DNA of 64,000 nucleotides from Marinoscillum sp040218045 (GTDB taxonomy: Bacteria > Bacteroidota > Bacteroidia > Cytophagales > Cyclobacteriaceae). The translations under genes and the position numbers were made by a program. How positions within the stretch are numbered: position 1 is the stretch's first letter; each line of letters starts with the position of its first letter. Below, in pieces: positions 15,703 through 24,045 of this stretch. A model generated the notes under the pieces. That model saw only the letters and a list, made by a program, of their open reading frames with translations, searched no databases and was not told where the DNA came from. The stretch lies in NCBI GenBank assembly GCA_040218045.1, contig JAVJQA010000049.1, forward strand, positions 1 to 64,000. Direction: 5' to 3'.

Positions 15703-18138
15703 ATGATCCGGCTTAACCTTCTTGCAATTAGCTTAATAGTTGTTTTTTCATCTTGTCAGACTGAAATACAAAAACCGCGAACAGTCGAAGACTTCAATTG
15801 GGACTGGAAATTTCAGTTGGGTGACGATAGCCTGGCTTTTGAACCAGACTATGATGATAGCCAATGGAGGTCGTTGAACCTACCGCATGATTGGAGCATA
15901 GAAGGGGAGTTTAGCGAACAGCATGAGACACGCCAGGCTGGTGGTGCGCTGCCAGCAGGGAAGGGTTGGTACCGTAAGGCTTTTAAGCTGCCAGAAGCTG
16001 ATCAGGGCAAGCAGGTTTACATCGACTTTGGAGGCGTTTACCGCAATAGCGAAGTTTGGGTCAATGGTGAGTATTTGGGTAAGCGACCATTCGGATACAT
16101 TTCCTTTAGGTATGATCTAACTTCGCACCTCAACTATGGGGAAACGGAGAATGTGATAGCCGTGAAGGTAGACAACACGCCACAACCGAACTCCAGATGG
16201 TATACGGGCTCTGGCATTTACCGAAAGGTAGAGATGGTCAAAACCAATAAAATCCATGTAGGTCATTGGGGAACTTACATTACCACGCCTCAGGCATCAA
16301 ATGAGGAGGCCACGGTGGTGATTGAAACTTCCGTTAAAAACTTAGAGAATCAAGCGTCGATTGAAGTGAAGACTGAGGTTGTAGATCAGGACGGAGCGCC
16401 ATTAGCTGTTGATGTTCAGAAAGTTGAGTTGGCTAGTGGAGAGCAAAAGCTGAATCAAGAGTTCGTGATTTCGAACCCAACACTCTGGTCAGTTGAGAAT
16501 CCTGCTTTGTATACTGCGGTTACTTCCATTACTCAAAATGGAGAGTTGATGGATCAGTATTCTACTCCGTTTGGCATTCGTTACTTTCAATTTGATCCTC
16601 AAAGTGGATTCTCTCTGAATGGTAAACCTTTAAAGATTTATGGTGTAAACCAACACCATGACCTGGGTGCCTTGGGTGCAGCTTTCAACAAACGAGCAGC
16701 CGAACGACAGTTGGAAATACTGAAAGAAATGGGTGTGAATGGAGTGAGAATGGCTCACAATCCTCCGGCTGAAGAGCTACTGGATCTGTGTGATCAAATG
16801 GGCTTCATTGTGGTAGATGAGTCGTTTGATGAGTGGAAAAAGACCAAAGCGAAGAAAGGCTATCACCTCAACTGGGACGAGTGGCATGAGCGGGATTTAA
16901 GGGATATGATCCTAAGAGACCGAAACCATCCATCCATTTTCATCTGGAGCATTGGGAATGAAATTCGGGAGCAGTTTGATTCTACAGGTCTGACCATTAC
17001 CAGGGAACTGGCTGATATCGTGAGGGAGCTGGATACCACACGTATGATCACAAGTGGCCTTACCGAAAATGAGCCTGAAAAGAACTTCATCGCCCAGTCT
17101 GGCGCGCTTGATCTGTTGAGCTTCAATTACAAGCAGGAAGCCTATGCCGATCTCCCCAATCGATTCCCCAATCAACCGCTAATAGCTTCTGAAACTTCTT
17201 CGGCTTTTGCCACCCGTGGACACTATGATATGCCTTCTGACAGCATACAGCGGTGGCCAGCCAAGTACAAAGCGCCCATTCCAAATGCCAACCCGGATTA
17301 CACCGTTTCGGCCTATGACATGATATCTGCTTATTGGGGATCTACGCATGAAGAAACCTGGAGCGTGGTGAAAAAGCTCGATCACATGGCTGGCATCTAT
17401 GTGTGGTCTGGCTTTGATTATTTGGGTGAACCCGATCCATATCCGTACCCGGCCCGGAGTTCCTATTTGGGGATTATCGATCTTGCAGGTTTTCCAAAAG
17501 ACGCATATTACATGTACCAGAGCGAGTGGTCTGATGAAACCATGCTACATGTGTTTCCACATTGGAACCTGCCTGCCGGAGAGGCAGAATGGGAGGAAGT
17601 CCAGACCATTGATGTGTGGGCTTACTACAACAAGGCGGACGAAGTGGAGCTTTTCGTCAATGGAGAATCAAAAGGCGTAAAGCGCAAAGGAGAAGAGGAT
17701 CTGCATGTGCAATGGCGACTCACCTATCAACCTGGTACGGTCAAGGTAGTTTCCCGAAAGGATGGGAAAGAAGCGATGGTCAAGGAAATCAAAACCGCAG
17801 GTGACCCTGCCCAAATTAACTTATCAGCAGATCGCACAGAAATTAAAGCTGATGGATATGACCTCTCATTTGTTACGGTAGATATACTTGATCAGCAAGG
17901 CATTTTAGCACCTCATGCAGATAACTTAGTTGAATTCGAAATCTCCGGGCCAGGCAAAATTGTAGGAACGGATAATGGTTACCAGGCCAGTTTGGAATCG
18001 TTCAAAACCAATCAGCGAAAAGCATGGAAGGGAAAGTGTTTGGTAATAGTACAGTCGACCAAGGAAGCCGGGGAAATTGTTTTGAAGGCTAAATCTGAGG
18101 GGTTGCAATTGGCTGAAATTAAACTGAGTAGCCACTAG
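15703..18138 (+). CDS. GH2 beta-galactosidase-type lipoprotein with C-terminal Ig-like domains
   Basis: A longer open frame begins upstream at 15556, but that part overlaps the previous gene. The ATG at 15703 gives a clean lipoprotein signal (VVFSSCQ), so I start there. Residues about 25-200 are the sugar-binding domain (LPHDWSIEG, VWVNGEYLG). The barrel carries Glu420 in WSIGNEIRE (acid/base) and Glu497 in IASETSS (nucleophile). Residues after 600 resemble the DUF4982 and GH2-C5 domains common in Bacteroidota galactosidases. At 811 residues it has normal length. The stop codon TAG overlaps a REP-like hairpin, so the last residues (LSSH) may have been set by that insertion. Confidence 0.88.
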   Translation: MIRLNLLAISLIVVFSSCQTEIQKPRTVEDFNWDWKFQLGDDSLAFEPDYDDSQWRSLNLPHDWSIEGEFSEQHETRQAGGALPAGKGWYRKAFKLPEADQGKQVYIDFGGVYRNSEVWVNGEYLGKRPFGYISFRYDLTSHLNYGETENVIAVKVDNTPQPNSRWYTGSGIYRKVEMVKTNKIHVGHWGTYITTPQASNEEATVVIETSVKNLENQASIEVKTEVVDQDGAPLAVDVQKVELASGEQKLNQEFVISNPTLWSVENPALYTAVTSITQNGELMDQYSTPFGIRYFQFDPQSGFSLNGKPLKIYGVNQHHDLGALGAAFNKRAAERQLEILKEMGVNGVRMAHNPPAEELLDLCDQMGFIVVDESFDEWKKTKAKKGYHLNWDEWHERDLRDMILRDRNHPSIFIWSIGNEIREQFDSTGLTITRELADIVRELDTTRMITSGLTENEPEKNFIAQSGALDLLSFNYKQEAYADLPNRFPNQPLIASETSSAFATRGHYDMPSDSIQRWPAKYKAPIPNANPDYTVSAYDMISAYWGSTHEETWSVVKKLDHMAGIYVWSGFDYLGEPDPYPYPARSSYLGIIDLAGFPKDAYYMYQSEWSDETMLHVFPHWNLPAGEAEWEEVQTIDVWAYYNKADEVELFVNGESKGVKRKGEEDLHVQWRLTYQPGTVKVVSRKDGKEAMVKEIKTAGDPAQINLSADRTEIKADGYDLSFVTVDILDQQGILAPHADNLVEFEISGPGKIVGTDNGYQASLESFKTNQRKAWKGKCLVIVQSTKEAGEIVLKAKSEGLQLAEIKLSSH

Positions 18139-18221
18139 CTTCAGTTTGCAACTGAAGCTGATTAAATGAAAAGGAAGTTTACAAACTTCACGTTATTCCC
18201 GAATTCAGTTACAAACTGAAT
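18137..18221. repeat. REP-like array B: large-small-large stem-loops
   Basis: The first stem AGCTTCAGTT/AACTGAAGCT has loop TGC at 18137-18159. A small stem GAAGTTT/AAACTTC follows at 18174-18189. The third stem ATTCAGTT/AACTGAAT has loop ACA at 18203-18221. The core words match array A, and the first stem is identical to that of array C. It begins inside the stop codon of the GH2 gene. Confidence 0.8.
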
Positions 18222-18684
18222 CCAGAGGTTTTTGCCTATTGCTACCTGCTTACTGTCTATTGAATTGTTTTACCTATTGTTAATTGCTACTGCATATTCA
18301 AAGGTTTGCAGCGCAGGTATTTAGTAAATCCTGCGGCACCCCGAGGCTCTCTACTCCCCAAGAATCGAAACTATATCAGAAAAGTCCTACTGTTTCTCCT
18401 AATCCTCTTCCCCACTTTAGGGTATTTTCTTTTCATAGAATGGTTTGAGTTGCGTGGTGTTAGGAAAAGTGGTATTTTGGAAAGCTGTATTGCAGTTTTA
18501 CATACTGCAAGAAATGTAATATGATTGTGTGCTGCTAGTTGAGCTTAATAGATAATTCATGAAAGATATTTTTCCAGGATATAGTAGAAAATCAGACTCT
18601 GAGATTAAGCAGATTTGGGAGCAAGGAATTATCATTTTAGAATAAAAGGAGTGCAAAGTCCTGCAACCGAAACTGACGTACGAA
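18222..18684. other. Gene-poor debris between GH2 and the RHS island
   Basis: The first part (about 18234-18300) is a low-complexity run built from words like CTATTGCTACC and CTATTGTTAATTGC. A 72-codon frame from a TTG at 18306 has one hydrophobic stretch and no recognised family; I do not call it a gene. A PIN-domain remnant at 18559 is listed separately. The segment reads as remains of insertions. Confidence 0.5.
18559..18645 (+). pseudogene. 28-residue remnant of a PIN-like (PIN_8) domain protein
   Basis: The short frame MKDIFPGYSRKSDSEIKQIWEQGIIILE followed by a stop matches, from memory, the N-terminus of PIN_8-type proteins, which continue with a DTNVLLNLYR motif. It stops just before the catalytic aspartate would come. 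It is probably a truncated leftover of a toxin-like nuclease gene. Confidence 0.4.
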
Positions 18685-19422
18685 ATGCAATCAAATAGAC
18701 TTGTCTATATAATGGTAACTTTATTATTAATGGTAGGGTGTAGTTCTCCGAATTCAACGAGATATAAAAAAATTGAACTGCCCAAAACATCAAATGTTGA
18801 ACGATATGAACGGTATTTAAATAGTGAAATAAGTCAAGAAGTAATCAATTATGGTTTATATGATACTACGATATTTGTTGCCAATTCTAAAGTAATTGTT
18901 GATTCCGGTTATTTGGACTCAGGTAAGTTGATACGAACTTATTTTTTATCTGGTCAGTTGAAGGATTCAGTTTTCTTTAAGGGTGCATATCCAGAAGGGA
19001 TATCTAAATCATACTATGAAAATGGCAATTTAAAGTACTACTCATTTTACATGGATGGAACCGTTGTTTACCTTAAAGAATTTAATAGAAATGGAGAGAT
19101 TTTAGAAAACTTCTACACAGCGATTTCAGTGGGAGACATTGCAAAAGGAGGCGAGTATGATCTAAATGACACCTTGAATTTGTCCTTTCAACTTATTCAT
19201 ACGGCTTTAAAGTATCCGGTAATTATCTATGTACTGGTCGCCGACGATCAGGATACTATTGATTTTCTTAAATCAAATGAATTAAATGTCAATTTCAATG
19301 TGTCCGGTATTAGTGTAGATGAGAAATTGGACTTGTGGATGCTAGAACTTGATTCCTTAGGACATCTTTATGGAGATGCTAAATTTGAATATCCTCTAAC
19401 AATACATCGGGGGAAAAACTAG
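18685..19422 (+). CDS. Lipoprotein with MORN/YwqK-like repeats, possible orphan immunity protein
   Basis: The 245-residue protein has a lipobox (LMVGCS). Its middle part contains LSGQLKDSVFFKG, YPEGISKSYYENGNLKYY and FNRNGEIL, the G-x-L-x-x-x-x-x-Y/F-x-x-G pattern of MORN_2 repeats as in YwqK-family proteins. YwqK-type proteins are often found as neutralisers beside polymorphic toxins. The C-terminal 100 residues form an unassigned domain. Base composition is AT-richer than the glycosidase genes around it. It precedes an RHS tip in the same direction, so it may be the immunity gene of a lost toxin tip. That role is inference. Confidence 0.55.
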   Translation: MQSNRLVYIMVTLLLMVGCSSPNSTRYKKIELPKTSNVERYERYLNSEISQEVINYGLYDTTIFVANSKVIVDSGYLDSGKLIRTYFLSGQLKDSVFFKGAYPEGISKSYYENGNLKYYSFYMDGTVVYLKEFNRNGEILENFYTAISVGDIAKGGEYDLNDTLNLSFQLIHTALKYPVIIYVLVADDQDTIDFLKSNELNVNFNVSGISVDEKLDLWMLELDSLGHLYGDAKFEYPLTIHRGKN

Positions 19423-19507
19423 CTGAAAGCTGTATTTCTTTCATTTTTAAGCGAAAGGGGTGATGGTATTCGGACGCAAGGGAAGAGCATAGTGTACCTA
19501 CCTGGCC

Positions 19508-20245
19508 ATGGAGCAACTGATGGGCCGTAGCTATTACCCATTTGGGCTGCCTATGGTCACGGGGAGTAGCACGGCTAACCCAAGCCGCTTCGGTTATCAG
19601 GGAGACTTTGCAGAAGAAGACCAGGAGACAGGGTTTAATCACTTTGAACTGAGGGAGTATGATCCTGTGATTGGTAGGTGGATGAGAACAGATCCGGCTC
19701 GTCAATTTTTTTCACCATATTTAGCCATGGGTAATAATTTCATAAATATGGTTGATGTAAAAGGTGATACTGCTGAGTATTGGAGTCCTGATGGTGATTA
19801 TCTCTTTGAAACTTGGGGTTCAGATGCTAGGAGGGTTGTTGTACTTGATAGACTTCAATTCGAAGATTTTATGGAGGTTTGGAACGATATTAGCTATTTA
19901 GATTCTAGGGATTTTATATCCAAGCATGTTGGTTCAGGGGAATTTGTTAATGTATTGGATTACATGGCTTTGGAACAGGACGGAATGTTTAAAGAATTTA
20001 ATTATAATCAGGATTGGTTGGAGAACTATTTGAGATCCTTTCAACTAACTGAGCAATTTCACTTTTACTTAAAAGGAGAATATATTCCAAATTGGGTTCG
20101 TTCAGTAGATCATTACGAATATGAGTCTCCTTATGTTAAGTCAAAAGAAGCTTTTTTAAATTATTTTAACAAAAGGTTTGATGAAGTTAATGAAAAAGAA
20201 GTTCCCGCTCGTCAAAGGCAATATTATCCGGAAAGGGATTATTAA
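19508..20245 (+). CDS. Orphan RHS-core C-terminal tip with unknown toxin-like domain
   Basis: The first 80 residues are the end of an RHS core: SYYPFGLPM, ELREYDPVIGRWMRTDP and YLAMGNNFINMVDVKGD, as in RHS repeat-associated core domains. The remaining 165 residues are a variable tip I do not recognise, rich in W, Y, D and E. A full RHS protein would have over 1,000 residues before this point. Here an in-frame TAG lies about 15 bases before the ATG, so the shell and secretion parts are missing. It is either a displaced tip cassette kept for recombination or a pseudogene. Its 3' end overlaps the next gene by 65 bases. Confidence 0.65.
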   Translation: MEQLMGRSYYPFGLPMVTGSSTANPSRFGYQGDFAEEDQETGFNHFELREYDPVIGRWMRTDPARQFFSPYLAMGNNFINMVDVKGDTAEYWSPDGDYLFETWGSDARRVVVLDRLQFEDFMEVWNDISYLDSRDFISKHVGSGEFVNVLDYMALEQDGMFKEFNYNQDWLENYLRSFQLTEQFHFYLKGEYIPNWVRSVDHYEYESPYVKSKEAFLNYFNKRFDEVNEKEVPARQRQYYPERDY

Positions 20246-20906
20246 GATTTGTATTATTTTATCTCTATGTTTATCTCAATGCACTCCTTCCAAAGAAGAA
20301 TGTGAATCTTATATTTCAAGAGGGCATAGAATCACTCCTGAGACTGAGAAGGTTTTCTTTTGTGAGATGAAGGATCGAAATTATGTCGAAGCAGTGAAAT
20401 ACCTCTTAACTTTAGAAGTTTCTAATATCGGCATTGTATCATCGACACAATTCTCTGATCAGGAAGTTGATTTTTTCATAGAAAACAATATCCTAATCTC
20501 TAAAGCAAATATAAAGAACACTAATAGAGGCGATATAGATGTGATTCCAGTAAATGAATATACAATTGAATCAATACGATTTACTTTAGCAGGGGATAAC
20601 AACTTTGTTAAAAAATTTGTCAGTTTGATTCCATCATCCGAAAATAAAATGATTGATTTCACCAAGCCTATCGTTTTCAGTCAGCCGGCCGAGTTGATTG
20701 CCAATTATCCAGTTGAATTGATAAAGCAAGCTAAGGATAGTAGTTTATTACGTATATTCAAGAACAAACCAATTTTACTGTCTTCAACTTCTGAAGTATT
20801 AAATGTTTATGATACTCCATTCAATTGTTTAGAATTTTCACCTTTAAATAAAGCTGAATTAACGTTTAATGCCATTTATAGTTTTTGCAATGATGAAAGT
20901 GATTAA
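20181..20906 (+). CDS. Lipoprotein of unknown family, candidate immunity partner of the RHS tip
   Basis: The protein starts with a lysine-rich stretch and a hydrophobic core ending in the lipobox-like SLCLSQC. I place the start at the ATG at 20181; a second ATG at 20190 is equally possible and a TTG lies one codon upstream. The roughly 200-residue mature part has no domain I recognise. It overlaps the RHS tip frame, as immunity genes often do beside toxin tips, and shares its AT-rich composition. The pairing is inferred from position. Confidence 0.5.
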   Translation: MKLMKKKFPLVKGNIIRKGIIKICIILSLCLSQCTPSKEECESYISRGHRITPETEKVFFCEMKDRNYVEAVKYLLTLEVSNIGIVSSTQFSDQEVDFFIENNILISKANIKNTNRGDIDVIPVNEYTIESIRFTLAGDNNFVKKFVSLIPSSENKMIDFTKPIVFSQPAELIANYPVELIKQAKDSSLLRIFKNKPILLSSTSEVLNVYDTPFNCLEFSPLNKAELTFNAIYSFCNDESD

Positions 20907-21145
20907 ATACCTGAGTCATCTTACTCAGAAAAATATCAAGATGAATAGTTCAACCCTAAATGTGTTTTTGGTTCGCAATTCAAAATTTTTAACGGAATTT
21001 TTTGTTCAAATCGATATTGATATGTGAGTAAGGCCTAGATTTTGATGGTCTATACCCTGAAATGCAATGAACGTAACTAGAATATTTAGCATATTGCTAT
21101 GTATTACTTTATCGTCAGGATCTTATCTGGTACAATCTCCTCACT

Positions 21146-21197
21146 AGCTTCAGTTTGCAACTGAAGCTGAATGGTAATATTGAAGTTTGTAAACTTT
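21146..21197. repeat. REP-like array C: large and small stem-loops
   Basis: The stem AGCTTCAGTT/AACTGAAGCT with loop TGC is identical to the first stem of array B and also follows CACT. The second stem GAAGTTT/AAACTT matches the small stem of B. A third large stem is missing, so this copy is shorter. Confidence 0.78.
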
Positions 21198-21286
21198 TAT
21201 GCATTTCGCGGAATTAAAATCTAACAATCCCCCAACCCCCCTGACCATCACAGTACAGGAAACTATCATGTTGCCATTCAGGTACT

Positions 21287-21305
21287 TTTAAGGCTCAACC
21301 TTAAA
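21287..21305 (+). promoter_or_regulatory. Hairpin just before the pectate lyase start
   Basis: The perfect 7-bp inverted repeat TTTAAGG-CTCAA-CCTTAAA ends 7 bases before the ATG. It could be an operator or a leader hairpin; only position supports a function. Confidence 0.4.
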
Positions 21306-21312
21306 CAACCGA

Positions 21313-24039
21313 ATGAGCAGAGACATTTCAAGCACCTTTTTTAAATTCATGTTGGTCTTTTTTTTGGCCATAGTCTATGCAGAGGCTTTTACACAAGTCG
21401 TAAAAGTTGATCTTAATTTCGATGGAAGAAATGAGTCTGAGGTACACTCACCGGCTTATTCATCCTGGATCATTAGCGCAGGCCAAACAGCTTCCTTCAC
21501 CGAGTCAAGTATTACGTTTGAGTTTGAAGCCGAAGGTTTTGGTTCGGGATGGTATAAAGCAGGAGCACAAAACCCATATTTTGCACAATTGGCTAGTGAC
21601 GGACTCATTTCACAGGATGTTACTTTGAAGATTTCAGGTCTTCCACCAGGTACTCACTCTTTGCTTTCATTTCATAATTCATTCAGCAATCCGGAAAACA
21701 ACACCTATTCTAATATTGAGATTTTCGTTGGGGAGAGACTTCTGGTGGATGATTTAGAACAATCCAACAGAGTGCTGGATGATGAAGATGCGGCCACTGC
21801 ATTTGTTGAGTTTGAGGTGGCTCAGGGTGAAACGGTTAATATCAGGTTTCGGTCAGAACCGGAATCGGAGGCTTCAGATAAATCGGTTTATTTAAATGGT
21901 TTTGAGCTCAATACGGCCAATTCGGAGCTGCAACCTTCCATGCCATTTCCGGCAGATCGAAACGAACATGCCAATGCGGATGCCGGTGAAATTCGTTTAG
22001 CCTGGAAAGCTGCTGATGAAGCACTTTCCCATAACCTTTACTTTGGTCAGGACAAGGAAGCCATGTGGGTGGCGACTCCAGAGTCTCCTGAATTTATCTG
22101 GAATCAAACAGATACCAGCTATTTGATTTCCACTCCGGGATGGAAACCTTATTACTGGCGCGTGGATGAGGTCTATGCCAATGATACAATCAGAGGTGAT
22201 ATCTGGTATTTCATTCCCAGACGACTTGCTTTTGAAGCTGCTGAAGGTTATGGAAGACATGCGATTGGTGGAAGAGGTGGACAGGTAGTCCATGTAACGA
22301 ATCTGGATGACGATGGCCCTGGCAGTTTCCGCGAGGCGGTGACCAACAGTATTGGGCCACGAACCATCGTTTTCGATGTATCAGGTTTAATAGAACTAGA
22401 ATCCCGTCTCACGCTAAAAGATGATTATGTAACCGTGGCAGGTCAGACAGCTCCTGGTAAGGGCATCACCCTCAAAGGTGCTCCTTTTGGGTTGAGCGGA
22501 ACCAGTGACTGTATAGTGCAAAACATTCGGGTGCGCATTGGGTCTGGCCCAACATATGACGGCATGGGCATGCAGGGTAGCAATTACTCCATCATTGATC
22601 ATTGCTCTATTAGCTGGACCATCGATGAGTCTTTCAGCTCACGAAGTGGCAAAAACATCACATTACAGCGGACATTGATCAGCGAAGCACTGAATGTAGC
22701 TGGCCACCAAAACTATCCCAGCGGAACAAAACACGGGTATGCAGCCAGTATCAGTGGAGATATAGGTAGTTTTCATCACAACCTGCTCGCACATTGCTAT
22801 GGCAGAAACTGGAGTCTTGCTGGTGGACTTGATGGCAATGGTATCTATGCGGGAAGGCTCGATATTTCGAACAACGTGGTGTATAACTTCGGGACCCGAA
22901 CGACTGACGGAGGTGCTCATGAAGTTAATTTTGTGAACAACTACTACAAACCCGGACCAGGGCATCAAGGCAATAATTATGCTTTGAATGCACAGTATGA
23001 TAATTTCCCGGGGACTCAACGATATTACTTTTCTGGTAATGTGATGCCGGGACACTTTGATGAAAGCAATCAGGAGTCTGGTCGCAGGTATTCAGGGAGT
23101 CCACAGGGCTATTCACCTTGGGTGAGTGAACCGTTTTTTGATCACGAGATCAACCTGCAGACTGCCAAAAATGCTTACAAGGACGTGCTTTCAGATGTTG
23201 GCTGTATCAGTCCGGTGTTTGATGAGCACGATCAGCGAATTATTGAAGAGACATTTAACGGGTCCTACACTTATTCTGGAAGTAAGTCCGGGATCAAAGG
23301 CATGCCAGATTCACATGAAGATGTGGGTGGTTGGGAAGACTATCCTGAGTTGATAAGACCGGATGATTGGGATGAAGATCGAGATGGCTTGCCCAATTGG
23401 TGGGAAGAGATAATGGGCACAGAAGCCTCATCAGCAAGCAATAACAACGATGCTGATGGAGATGGTTTTACAGATTTGGAAGAATTTGTAGAATGGCTGG
23501 ATCATCCACATCACATCCTGGGCAGTGATAGTGTACTTTCATTAGATCTGGCAGGTTACACCCGAGGATATCAAAGCAGTCCCGCATATGAAATACTGGA
23601 AAGTCAAAATATTGAAACCTCGCTAGAAGGAGCTATTTGTTCCGTATCTCCAATAACTGACGGTCTTGGGAGATTGGTCTATCGAGTTACAGATAGCGAA
23701 GGAAGTTCCAGAGAGGTAGCGGTTCATTTCGCTATTGGTGATTTTGAAGTTTCGATACCTTTTGAAAGGGAAGAAGAAGAGGAAAAAACAGTCTTGGAGG
23801 TCGGTAGTGAATCTGCGACCATCGTTTATCCAAATCCTGTGGCAGATCTTATTAAGATCAACAGTGATCGCGATATTGATTCAGTCTCAGTGATCAATAC
23901 CAAAGGTCAACAGGTTTATTCCAAAACAGGCTTTAGCAAAGGAAATGTGGAGTTTAATATTGGTCATCTTGAATCCGGCGTATATTTTTTAAAAATCATT
24001 GGGCCCGGGTATGAAGAGAAAATCAAAATAGCCAGGTAG
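21313..24039 (+). CDS. Multidomain pectate lyase (PL1-like) with type IX secretion tail
   Basis: This enzyme cleaves polygalacturonate by beta-elimination, producing the unsaturated ends that GH105 removes. After a signal peptide come a beta-sandwich of about 170 residues, a fibronectin-III-like domain (about 205-300) and a PL1-type beta-helix (about 303-665). Helix motifs include GGRGGQVVHVTNLDD, VAGQTAPGKGI and DHCSISW. A Ca-binding, D-rich segment (DEDRDGLPNWWEE, DADGDGFTDLEEF) resembles thrombospondin-3 or dockerin repeats. Residues about 834-908 (VYPNPVADL, LESGVYFLKI) form a type A T9SS sorting domain, so the protein is exported across the outer membrane. GH31 starts 6 bases after the stop. 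Confidence 0.88.
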   Translation: MSRDISSTFFKFMLVFFLAIVYAEAFTQVVKVDLNFDGRNESEVHSPAYSSWIISAGQTASFTESSITFEFEAEGFGSGWYKAGAQNPYFAQLASDGLISQDVTLKISGLPPGTHSLLSFHNSFSNPENNTYSNIEIFVGERLLVDDLEQSNRVLDDEDAATAFVEFEVAQGETVNIRFRSEPESEASDKSVYLNGFELNTANSELQPSMPFPADRNEHANADAGEIRLAWKAADEALSHNLYFGQDKEAMWVATPESPEFIWNQTDTSYLISTPGWKPYYWRVDEVYANDTIRGDIWYFIPRRLAFEAAEGYGRHAIGGRGGQVVHVTNLDDDGPGSFREAVTNSIGPRTIVFDVSGLIELESRLTLKDDYVTVAGQTAPGKGITLKGAPFGLSGTSDCIVQNIRVRIGSGPTYDGMGMQGSNYSIIDHCSISWTIDESFSSRSGKNITLQRTLISEALNVAGHQNYPSGTKHGYAASISGDIGSFHHNLLAHCYGRNWSLAGGLDGNGIYAGRLDISNNVVYNFGTRTTDGGAHEVNFVNNYYKPGPGHQGNNYALNAQYDNFPGTQRYYFSGNVMPGHFDESNQESGRRYSGSPQGYSPWVSEPFFDHEINLQTAKNAYKDVLSDVGCISPVFDEHDQRIIEETFNGSYTYSGSKSGIKGMPDSHEDVGGWEDYPELIRPDDWDEDRDGLPNWWEEIMGTEASSASNNNDADGDGFTDLEEFVEWLDHPHHILGSDSVLSLDLAGYTRGYQSSPAYEILESQNIETSLEGAICSVSPITDGLGRLVYRVTDSEGSSREVAVHFAIGDFEVSIPFEREEEEEKTVLEVGSESATIVYPNPVADLIKINSDRDIDSVSVINTKGQQVYSKTGFSKGNVEFNIGHLESGVYFLKIIGPGYEEKIKIAR

Positions 24040-24045
24040 CAACAG

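Larger units (their letters stand above)
20907..21312. other. Non-coding gap before the pectate lyase gene
   Basis: It contains a small hairpin (CTGAGT/ACTCAG, 20911-20928) just after the lipoprotein gene and a 26-codon frame at 21067-21147 that looks like a signal peptide (MNVTRIFSILLCITLSSGS). That frame ends at the CACTAG edge of array C. A C-rich run AATCCCCCAACCCCCC follows near 21229-21242. I see no other gene. Confidence 0.5.

Noticed and set aside
18306..18524. 72-codon frame with one hydrophobic stretch
   Set aside because: TTG start inside repeat-derived DNA and no family; may be chance.
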